Shown here: piece by piece, positions 6,187-11,307 of the stretch
Position numbering within the stretch: the stretch's first letter is position 1
How the letters are laid out: each line of letters starts with the position of its first letter
DNA from: Candidatus Saccharimonadota bacterium
GTDB taxonomy: Bacteria; Patescibacteriota; Saccharimonadia; Saccharimonadales; Saccharimonadaceae
Direction of reading: 5' to 3'
NCBI GenBank assembly: GCA_017515925.1
Contig: JAFWEB010000043.1
Span: 1-11,473, forward strand
Length of the DNA stretch: 11,473 bases
The notes under the pieces: model-generated
The model's input: the letters and a program-made list of their open reading frames with translations, nothing else
The model's database searches: none
What the model was told of the DNA's origin: nothing
Translations under genes and position numbers: made by a program

Positions 6187-7360
6187 AATTCTAGAAGATA
6201 GACCTAGGACCAGGGTCGAATTTTGGACCGATCGTAAATATTACAAAAACGTCGTGAAGATTACAACAGAATTGGGTGTGGCTTGGGGCGAAGAGTCAAA
6301 GGTTTCTGGCAAGCGCCAATATATCCAAGTGCGAAAAATCATGGCAGGGAAGTTCCATCGTTATGCCGGTTGGAAACTGGCTGATTATTTCAAGAACTTT
6401 GGTACCACATTGAAAGATATTGTATGGGGAAACATCTGCGGATTTATCGGGTTTACTGGTGGAATTATCCAGAGTTTCTTTAGAATGTGGGCCAAGAAAA
6501 ATCGCCCAGATGTAATCTTTTTGAAGGGTGGATTTGTGGGACTTCCGGTTGGAATTGTAGCACGCTTGTTTCATATTCCATATATCATCCACGAATCCGA
6601 TGCTGTGCCGGGACTAGCCAATCGTTTGCTAATCAAGCATGCAACCAAAGTCGCACTATCTACTACTGCGCGCAAATTATCTACTGATGGATCGGACAAA
6701 AAATTCGTTGTGACTGGTGTGCCGGTAGCCCCAGAGTTTAAGAAAGTTAGCGAGAGCAAACAAAAGAGTCTGAAAAAAGCCTTTGGCTTCCCAGAAAATA
6801 GCCCACTAATTGTGATGACTGGTGGTAGTCAGGGTTCTCAGCATATGAACGAAGCGATGCGTGACATCTTGCCAGAAATGCTAAAATTCACCAGTGTAGG
6901 ACTTGTGGCCGGGCGTCAGCGTTATGAAGAAATGGTGGATCTCAAAAAATACGAGGAATGGGAACAAGCCAAATTGCAGTCAAATTTCCGTATGTGGGCA
7001 TTTAATTCGGCGATGAATGAATTGATGGGTGCAGCTGATGTGGTGATTTCTCGTGCTGGTGCTACAACTATTACAGAATTAGCTGCGCTAGGAAAAGCCG
7101 TAATTCTAGTTCCTTTTGAAAAGTTGCCAGGCGGTCATCAGACCAAAAATGCTAATTACCTAGAAGAACTTGGTGCTGTAGAAGTCTTGGGCGACGAACG
7201 TATGGTCCAGCAGCCAGGAATTTTATTGGAACTTGCTAAAAAATTAATTCGCAGTCCAAAACACCGTGAAGAATTAGCCAGTAAATTACACGAAACCTAT
7301 CGCCCAAGTGCAGCGAAAGATTTGGCAAAAATCGTCATGAGCGTAGGAGATGGAGAGTAG
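6119..7360 (+). CDS. murG: UDP-N-acetylglucosamine:lipid I GlcNAc transferase MurG
   Basis: MurG adds GlcNAc to lipid I on the cytoplasmic membrane face, giving lipid II for FtsW. It is a GT-B glycosyltransferase. Visible motifs are the N-terminal GGGSGGHITP (7-16), HESDAVPG (158-165), GGSQGS (235-240), RAGATTITE (312-320) and PGGHQTKNA (337-345). At 413 residues it is longer than the usual ~360; the extra length lies mostly between about 60 and 125 and includes a hydrophobic, aromatic stretch (about 101-124) in the N-domain area used for membrane contact. The ATG at 6119 follows GAGAGG inside the 3' end of ftsW, and the motif at residues 7-16 fixes this start. Confidence 0.95.
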   Translation: MKVLVVGGGSGGHITPAVAVVREILEDRPRTRVEFWTDRKYYKNVVKITTELGVAWGEESKVSGKRQYIQVRKIMAGKFHRYAGWKLADYFKNFGTTLKDIVWGNICGFIGFTGGIIQSFFRMWAKKNRPDVIFLKGGFVGLPVGIVARLFHIPYIIHESDAVPGLANRLLIKHATKVALSTTARKLSTDGSDKKFVVTGVPVAPEFKKVSESKQKSLKKAFGFPENSPLIVMTGGSQGSQHMNEAMRDILPEMLKFTSVGLVAGRQRYEEMVDLKKYEEWEQAKLQSNFRMWAFNSAMNELMGAADVVISRAGATTITELAALGKAVILVPFEKLPGGHQTKNANYLEELGAVEVLGDERMVQQPGILLELAKKLIRSPKHREELASKLHETYRPSAAKDLAKIVMSVGDGE

Positions 7361-7361
7361 A

Positions 7362-7892
7362 ATGTCTAATGTAAAAGTGGGCCGCACCATTGCGCAAAAA
7401 TGGGAAAAGCAGGAGTCTGAATCCGAGCGTTTGCAAAATCGCAAAAAAGCCAAAGGCAAAAAAATCGTCCGTGTGCTTTCTGTGCTCGTGATTTTGATCG
7501 GAATTGGCGTAGTAGTAGCAATGAACGTTTTTAATTGGGCCGAAAAACGCAAAAAAATCGAGCAAGAAACGCCTTCGATTGTGCCGACTGCACAAATTAT
7601 TGATGAAAGTGGCGCCGGCGTTACCAAACGCATGAAAGAATATGTTGGCACCGTAGAACAGGATTTGGCAGATTTAGGGTTTACCGTAGACCGCGCAGTG
7701 TTGCCGAGTGGCAAGACCAGGGAAATAGATCTGTTTCTGAAAGACTATCCGTATTATTTCAAATTGAATATTGATCGCGTCGCCGCAGTCTCGGCCGAGG
7801 ATATGAAACGTATGGTCACTTACCTCACCGAGCACGACATCCACCCATCCTATGTAGATGTAAGGGTAAAAGGGAAAGCATACTACAAATAA
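7362..7892 (+). CDS. ftsQ: minimal FtsQ/DivIB-like division protein
   Basis: FtsQ/DivIB is the bitopic hub that binds FtsL-FtsB in the divisome. The 176-residue product has a Lys/Arg/Glu-rich cytoplasmic N-terminus (about 1-34), one membrane segment (about 35-58) and an extracytoplasmic domain of about 115 residues. The end, YVDVRVKGKAYYK, resembles the final beta strand of FtsQ proteins. The domain is short, and no clear POTRA domain can be placed. The ATG at 7362 has GGAG (7352-7355) six bases upstream and starts one base after the murG stop; an ATG at 7350 is in frame, but its AGGAG abuts the start codon. The call rests on topology, C-terminal pattern and position as last dcw gene. Confidence 0.7.
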   Translation: MSNVKVGRTIAQKWEKQESESERLQNRKKAKGKKIVRVLSVLVILIGIGVVVAMNVFNWAEKRKKIEQETPSIVPTAQIIDESGAGVTKRMKEYVGTVEQDLADLGFTVDRAVLPSGKTREIDLFLKDYPYYFKLNIDRVAAVSAEDMKRMVTYLTEHDIHPSYVDVRVKGKAYYK

Positions 7893-7899
7893 AAAAGTC

Positions 7900-7928
7900 T
7901 TGCGAAAATAAGAAAAATAGAATATAAT
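7900..7928 (+). promoter_or_regulatory. sigma70-type promoter of the NYN gene
   Basis: TTGCGA (7900-7905), a 17-bp spacer and a perfect TATAAT (7923-7928) form a good promoter just after the ftsQ stop, with a predicted start near 7935. It separates the NYN gene from the dcw transcript. Confidence 0.75.
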
Positions 7929-7940
7929 AAGGATACTACC

Positions 7941-7980
7941 CCCCGGCTTGGATTCGTTCCCGTCGGGGTTGAATGTTTTT
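7941..7980 (+). promoter_or_regulatory. 5'-UTR hairpin plus T-tract ahead of the NYN gene
   Basis: CCCCG (7941-7945) pairs with CGGGG (7964-7968) in a leader of about 58 nt. Eight bases later comes a run of T (7976-7981) that leads straight into TAGGAG, the Shine-Dalgarno of the NYN gene. The gap between stem and T-run is too long for a standard terminator, so it is more likely a stability or translation-control hairpin, or a weak attenuator. Confidence 0.35.
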
Positions 7981-7992
7981 TAGGAGTTAATA

Positions 7993-8610
7993 TTGAATAA
8001 ACCAATAATCTACATCGACGGTCAAAATTTCCTTTACGCAGTTTCAGAATCATTGAAAGACTCTGGTTTGATTAGTGATAAACAAGAGATTGATTCTCTT
8101 GATTTTTTGTATCTTTTTGAAGAGGTAATGGGCTTAAAAAAGTATAGCGCCAAATATTACGGTGTAAAAACGATCAATAAGACGGAAAAATTCGGAAAAA
8201 CGATATATAAAAAACAAATTAAATTTGCTGATAATTTACGTAAAATGAAAAACTGCATCAGAAAGAACGGAATTGAATACATCGCATCCGGCAGTCTAAA
8301 AGTTCGAGATCGCGATGAATGCAAAAAATGTGGTGCTAGAGATTTTAAAATGCAAGAAAAAGGTGTCGATGTTGGGCTTGCAGTAGATATTGTGATAGAT
8401 ATTTATGGGAAAAGAACTAAACATATTATTCTTATCAGCTCTGACACAGATTTGTTACCAGCAATAAGGATTGCAATGGAAAAGGGAATAGAAATCACAT
8501 ATGTTGCCATTAAGAATAGAATTACAAGAGCTATAGCAGGCTATGCGGCAAACACAGTAGCTATCGATTCTGAGCAAGTAGCAGAAATGTTTGCACGAGG
8601 TAAAAAATAA
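7993..8610 (+). CDS. NYN-domain (PIN-like, LabA/DUF88 type) putative ribonuclease
   Basis: NYN domains are PIN-fold, metal-dependent RNases with a cluster of acidic residues. The 205-residue protein shows the typical pattern: IIYIDGQNF at the N-terminus (D9, N12), EKGVDVGLAVDIVIDI (123-137, D126/D132), LISSDTDLLPAI (147-158, D151/D153) and ITYVA (168-172). C110-K-K-C113 could be half of a zinc site, but no second CxxC pair is evident. The start codon is TTG at 7993: AGGAG (7982-7986) is six bases upstream and the NYN motif begins right after it. It has its own promoter and terminator. The RNA substrate and role are unknown; it is convergent with the FISUMP array, and no functional link is shown. 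Confidence 0.82.
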   Translation: MNKPIIYIDGQNFLYAVSESLKDSGLISDKQEIDSLDFLYLFEEVMGLKKYSAKYYGVKTINKTEKFGKTIYKKQIKFADNLRKMKNCIRKNGIEYIASGSLKVRDRDECKKCGARDFKMQEKGVDVGLAVDIVIDIYGKRTKHIILISSDTDLLPAIRIAMEKGIEITYVAIKNRITRAIAGYAANTVAIDSEQVAEMFARGKK

Positions 8611-8632
8611 AATTAAAACCTTTTTTGATATC

Positions 8633-8657
8633 GGAGCGCGCCAGCGCTCCACTTTTT
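8633..8657 (+). terminator. intrinsic terminator of the NYN gene
   Basis: GGAGCGC (8633-8639) pairs perfectly with GCGCTCC (8644-8650) across the loop GCCA and is followed by ACTTTTT. It lies 22 bp after the stop codon. On the minus strand the same hairpin is not followed by a T-tract, so it would not obviously stop transcripts from the array. No clear minus-strand terminator is seen in 8658-8709. Confidence 0.8.
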
Positions 8658-8709
8658 ATAAATAAAAAATGATGGGGATCAGTTGTCGGGTGATTAGGAA
8701 ATCAGGATG

Positions 8710-9351
8710 CTAATATCTCGTGACGCAACGAAGAGTGAACCCGTACGCCTTATCATACGAGTTAGCAGGTCTAACACCTGAAGACCACGTATACAGGACG
8801 TAAGCATTGGTACTACTAGCTACGGTAGAGGACCAGTAGTTGCCATTGCGACTCTGGTAGTACAAGCGACCTGTAGACCAGTTGTAGTAGCCAGAGTAGA
8901 CGTAGGAAAATGGATATGACTTGACTTTTGTTGCGTCCGTAGCCGTTCCGTCTCCGATATGAAGACTATATGACTTAAACAAATGATTCCACGACCTAGA
9001 CTTATCATCATAATCCCCACCCGTGCCACTGTAAGGCAATTGCCAACCAAGAGGACAGAAAGTATAAGGAGAGTCAGATTTGTCGGTGTCCATAGCACCG
9101 CCGGCTCCGACTGTTGCTGCTTGGAAGTTAAAATATGTGCCGTTCTTTTGGGTTTCGCCATCCGCAGTTGTGACATATCGTCCGCCGGCGTCGCTATCGG
9201 TACAAGGAGTTTGGGATCCACCTTCACCGCTGGTGCCCCAGCCGTTTTTACATCCTCTGCCATAGTAGCTATGATCATTTGTCACTACCCCATCTTTATA
9301 TGGTGCAACCGTCATATTAGCAGGGTTCCCTTCCACCGTGCCGTCGATGAA
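8710..9351 (-). CDS. FISUMP-like domain cassette 1, no start codon (probably silent)
   Basis: From the 23-bp repeat this frame runs 214 codons to TAG (8710-8712). It opens FIDGTVEG and encodes a FISUMP-type domain (Fibrobacter succinogenes major paralogous domain, TIGR02145-like), known in secreted and surface proteins, including CPR pilin-like ones. Landmarks: DHSYYGRGC, QKNGTYFNFQAAT, TFCPLGWQLPYSGTGGDY, NYWSSTVASS and the family-typical end YGFTLRCVTRY. Cysteines in GC, PC, FC and RC positions suggest disulfides. There is no ATG, no Shine-Dalgarno and no signal peptide; the only upstream option is a TTG at 9375 without a ribosome site. Unlike cassettes 2 and 3 it has its own stop soon after RCV, and it uses more GC-rich codons, so it may have a different history. 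Confidence 0.7.
   Translation of the reverse strand, partial: FIDGTVEGNPANMTVAPYKDGVVTNDHSYYGRGCKNGWGTSGEGGSQTPCTDSDAGGRYVTTADGETQKNGTYFNFQAATVGAGGAMDTDKSDSPYTFCPLGWQLPYSGTGGDYDDKSRSWNHLFKSYSLHIGDGTATDATKVKSYPFSYVYSGYYNWSTGRLYYQSRNGNYWSSTVASSTNAYVLYTWSSGVRPANSYDKAYGFTLRCVTRY
8986..9071 (-). repeat. 86-bp central conserved block of cassette 1
   Basis: It aligns without gaps to the blocks in cassettes 2 and 3. By eye it differs from cassette 2 at about 6 of 86 positions. It encodes TFCPLGWQLPYSGTGGDYDDKSRSWN. Sequence on both sides is far less alike. Confidence 0.85.
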
Positions 9352-9956
9352 GTGATTGCGAGAATATAAACACAACGAAGATTCGACCCGTAAGATTTGA
9401 GAGAAGTATAATTTGTAGAAAAGTCTGTTCCGGTAACGAGTAACCTATATTGCGCTCCTTCTCCGCTAATTGTTGATGCCCAATATCTTCCAATTGAGTT
9501 TTGGAAGAATAATCTTCCTTCGAGCCAATTATAATAACCTGATTGAATATAAGAAAAAGGATAGGACATTGCTTTTTCATAGATTAAAGAGGAAAATGAA
9601 TATCGTCCAAAAAGATAATTCCATGATTTAGACTTATCATAATAATCCCCACCCGTGCCACTGTAAGGCAACTGCCAACCAAGAGGACAGAAAGTATCAG
9701 GAGAATCAGTATTATCTGTTAATATTGCTCTTCCAGTTCCGACTGTTGAACCTTGCGTATTGTAGATAGTACCATTTTTTTGATCTTCGTTGTCATATGT
9801 CTTTACAATTCTCGTTAGACAAGCTACAGTAGAACCACCATCACCATCGGTACCCCATTCATTAGGGCACCCATTTCCGTAAAAAGAATGATCATGAGAA
9901 ATGTATTCATCTCTATATTGATAGACATTTGTTCCTTCCACCGTGCCGTCGATGAA
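9312..9956 (-). CDS. FISUMP-like domain cassette 2, no start codon (probably silent)
   Basis: The frame runs 215 codons from the 23-bp repeat with no internal stop. It has the same domain plan as cassette 1: FIDGTVEG, DHSFYGNGC, DNEDQKNGT, PDTFCPLGWQLPYSGTGG, GYYNWLEGRLFFQ, RYWASTISG and YGSNLRCV. After RCV no cassette-specific stop exists; translation would continue 17 nt to the next repeat, read it in another frame (SSTARWK) and stop at 9312 inside cassette 1. It has no plausible start signal: an in-frame ATG at 10010 lies inside cassette 3 without a Shine-Dalgarno. Codons are AT-rich (AGA, GGA, TAT), in contrast with cassette 1. An intact frame without expression signals suggests a donor cassette. 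Confidence 0.65.
   Translation of the reverse strand, partial: FIDGTVEGTNVYQYRDEYISHDHSFYGNGCPNEWGTDGDGGSTVACLTRIVKTYDNEDQKNGTIYNTQGSTVGTGRAILTDNTDSPDTFCPLGWQLPYSGTGGDYYDKSKSWNYLFGRYSFSSLIYEKAMSYPFSYIQSGYYNWLEGRLFFQNSIGRYWASTISGEGAQYRLLVTGTDFSTNYTSLKSYGSNLRCVYILAITSSTARWKGTLLI
9329..9351 (-). repeat. 23-bp cassette-junction repeat, copy A
   Basis: On the minus strand the unit starts TTCATCGACGG and ends GTGGAAGG; it is identical to copies B and C. Homology stops abruptly on the upstream side (preceded here by CGCAATCAC). Downstream, similarity to copy C continues weakly (GAACCCTGCTAATATGAC against AATACCTGCAGATTTAAC). It is open in all three frames. Confidence 0.9.
9618..9703 (-). repeat. 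86-bp central conserved block of cassette 2
   Basis: It aligns without gaps to the blocks of cassettes 1 (about 6 differences) and 3 (about 8 differences), counted by eye. It encodes PDTFCPLGWQLPYSGTGGDY and the following DKSKSWN. Confidence 0.85.
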
Positions 9957-10557
9957 ATGGTGTAAAAAAGTAAACGCAACGAATCGTGAAACCGTTGGCT
10001 TTGTTTGCATTTGTTGAATGGAGTATGCCAGAATCCGAGGCCAGCATGTAGTAAGAGTTGATGTTGTGGTTTACAGTCAATGACCAATAATGACCGTAAA
10101 CATCTTGGTTGAATAAGAGACCTGTGCCCCAATGAAACCCTCCAGAATACACGTAAGAAAATGGATACGATTTTACTTTAGTTGCGCTTGTTTTATCATT
10201 TATAATAGAATATTTATTGAATAAATAATTCCAGGATCTAGATTTATCATAATAATCCCCACCCGTGCCACTGTAAGACATTTGCCAACCAAGGGGACAG
10301 AAAGTGTCAGGAGCATTTACGTTGTCGGTTTCTATTGCACCACCAGCTCCGGAAGTTGCGGCTTGGAAATGGTAATATGTTCCGTTTTTCTGATCCTCGT
10401 TATCAGCTGTTTGAACTATGCGAGTGTTGCATGGGGTAGAAGAATTATTTGGGCAACCATTTCCATAATATGAATGATCCCTCAGTGTATAACCCGTTTG
10501 ATCATCCTTATATATAGTTAAATCTGCAGGTATTCCTTCCACCGTGCCGTCGATGAA
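9913..10557 (-). CDS. FISUMP-like domain cassette 3, no start codon (probably silent)
   Basis: The frame runs 215 codons from the first 23-bp repeat, which lies 3 nt after the toxin stop codon and in the toxin's reading frame. Landmarks: FIDGTVEG, DHSYYGNGC, DNEDQKNGTYYHFQAAT, PDTFCPLGWQMSYSGTGG, GGFHWGTGLLFNQ, HYWSLT and NGFTIRCV. After RCV it reads 16 nt to the next repeat, passes it in the third frame (HRRHGGR) and stops at 9913 in cassette 2. A GTG inside the repeat (10542) is the only start-like codon and has no Shine-Dalgarno. Readthrough of the toxin stop would give a toxin-FISUMP fusion, but nothing else supports that. Confidence 0.65.
   Translation of the reverse strand, partial: FIDGTVEGIPADLTIYKDDQTGYTLRDHSYYGNGCPNNSSTPCNTRIVQTADNEDQKNGTYYHFQAATSGAGGAIETDNVNAPDTFCPLGWQMSYSGTGGDYYDKSRSWNYLFNKYSIINDKTSATKVKSYPFSYVYSGGFHWGTGLLFNQDVYGHYWSLTVNHNINSYYMLASDSGILHSTNANKANGFTIRCVYFFTPFHRRHGGRNKCLSI
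9934..9956 (-). repeat. 23-bp cassette-junction repeat, copy B
   Basis: Identical to copies A and C, 605 bp from A and 601 bp from C. It is preceded on the minus strand by ACACCAT, unlike the other copies, so the left edge is sharp. Confidence 0.9.
10228..10313 (-). repeat. 86-bp central conserved block of cassette 3
   Basis: It aligns without gaps to the other two blocks and carries most of the coding change (QMSYS instead of QLPYS). Confidence 0.85.
10535..10557 (-). repeat. 23-bp cassette-junction repeat, copy C, next to the toxin stop
   Basis: Identical to copies A and B. On the minus strand it follows the toxin stop TAG and three bases (TAC). It therefore marks the boundary between the toxin-antitoxin segment and cassette 3. 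Confidence 0.9.
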
Positions 10558-10560
10558 GTA

Positions 10561-10881
10561 CTAAACAAGATCTTTGTAATTCTGCAGGGTATGATATATA
10601 CCCTGAATTACAATGTGACTTCCATGAATCTCAAAAAGGATTACCAACTTGTGTTTTTGAAGGTGGATTTTTCTTAGTCCAAGTTTTTTCAATTTTGGGT
10701 CTTCGCATAATGGTATTGATTCACCGAGCTCCCGAATATAACCAACCGTGCTATAAAAATCCTTTTCTATGCTTTTGACGGCAAAGTAGTTCTGGTAATT
10801 GTCAATTATGTATTGCAAGTGATTCTTTAAGGCGATTTTTGCTGGCTCGGAAATAGTTACACTATATTCCGATTTCTTCAT
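10561..10881 (-). CDS. ParE/RelE-superfamily toxin of a type II toxin-antitoxin pair
   Basis: The 106-residue product has the size and pattern of the family: YSVTISEPAKIALKNHLQYI near the N-terminus, a basic middle (LKKLGLRKIHLQKHKLVILFEI) and the typical end VIQGIYHTLQNYKDLV. RelE relatives cleave mRNA on the ribosome and ParE relatives poison gyrase; the sequence does not decide which applies here. Its ATG lies inside the antitoxin gene: the two overlap by 20 bp, so translation is coupled. The stop is 3 nt from a 23-bp array repeat, so the module sits inside the FISUMP cassette array and may stabilise it. Confidence 0.85.
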   Translation of the reverse strand: MKKSEYSVTISEPAKIALKNHLQYIIDNYQNYFAVKSIEKDFYSTVGYIRELGESIPLCEDPKLKKLGLRKIHLQKHKLVILFEIHGSHIVIQGIYHTLQNYKDLV

Positions 10882-11101
10882 TTATATCCCTCATCGCTTC
10901 GTCAAAATCGTAATGTTTGCTTTTCCTAGCTTTTTCCATATCACGAGCTATATCGTCAACAGTCTTTGGTGGAAAAATCGAACGAAAGCCAGTGTCCTCT
11001 TTCCAGAGCTTCTCAAGATTTATTTTGTTATTACTTGATCGTGTTTTTGTTTGCTGAATCATAATTGGTTGTCTTGTTAGGCTTGCTATTGCCGTTCCCA
11101 T
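10862..11101 (-). CDS. RelB/ParD-like antitoxin of the type II pair
   Basis: This 79-residue protein precedes and overlaps the toxin by 20 bp, the usual order. The C-terminal half (about 46-79, VDDIARDMEKARKSKHYDF onward) is helical and charged, as in toxin-binding segments. The N-terminal part (about 1-40) should hold DNA binding or dimerisation, but I cannot place it in a named fold. The start at 11101 is chosen because GGAAGGA lies just upstream at good spacing. The same frame is open upstream for a further 120 codons, into FISUMP remnants, which looks accidental. The pair is probably autoregulated through the promoter at 11216-11243. Confidence 0.75.
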   Translation of the reverse strand: MGTAIASLTRQPIMIQQTKTRSSNNKINLEKLWKEDTGFRSIFPPKTVDDIARDMEKARKSKHYDFDEAMRDINEEIGI

Positions 11102-11144
11102 ATTTTTCCTTCCGTTATAGAAATTATTATTATTTTGTTGAGAG

Positions 11145-11267
11145 CACCCTATACCGAAAGGAAAGCACGGCCATGAGGACAAGAGGTGCCGGCTCTTGCC
11201 GCCTTCCTTAATTTTAGTGTAGCACAGATATAAAATCTGACAAGCGTTAGCATGATAAAATGTTCCG
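11145..11267 (-). pseudogene. frameshifted remnant of a FISUMP-like copy
   Basis: One frame reads GTFYHANA (11266-11244), matching GTYYHFQAA of cassette 3. The next frame reads TSCPHGRAF (11187-11161), matching TFCPLGWQL. The distance between the two landmarks is 79 nt here and 78 nt in cassettes 1 and 3, so a single net base insertion explains the frame change. The 23-bp repeat, the left part and the whole right half are missing. The antitoxin promoter and leader occupy this remnant. Confidence 0.55.
11216..11243 (-). promoter_or_regulatory. probable promoter of the toxin-antitoxin operon
   Basis: On the minus strand TTGTCA (11243-11238), a 16-bp spacer and TACACT (11221-11216), preceded by TGC as an extended -10, give a predicted start near 11209 and a leader of about 108 nt. 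It lies within the decayed FISUMP remnant. A weaker alternative with TATAAC lies closer to the ATG. Confidence 0.45.
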
Positions 11268-11307
11268 GCGTGCACGAGCGCAATTCTTTTGATGCTAAAA
11301 TGTTTGT

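Noticed and set aside
7350..7361. ftsQ start at ATG 7350
   Set aside because: Its Shine-Dalgarno would touch the start codon; ATG 7362 has GGAG at six-base spacing.
8820..9369. Long open frames on both strands overlapping cassette 1
   Set aside because: They are shadows of the GC-richer cassette 1 frame and show no family motifs.
9312..10010. ATG at 10010 (and TTG at 9375) as true starts of FISUMP genes
   Set aside because: Both lie inside the coding end of the preceding cassette, in another frame, without a Shine-Dalgarno or signal peptide.
8710..10557. Diversity-generating retroelement variable regions
   Set aside because: Cassettes differ at all kinds of positions including synonymous ones, not mainly at adenine-derived sites, and no template repeat or reverse transcriptase is in the window.
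9329..10557. Integron attC sites or Xer/dif sites at the 23-bp repeats
   Set aside because: The repeat lacks the GTTRRRY core and long imperfect palindrome of attC and does not resemble dif; it is also coding in frame with the FISUMP domain.
8710..10557. CRISPR array
   Set aside because: Only three repeats about 600 bp apart with coding sequence between them; spacing is far too long.
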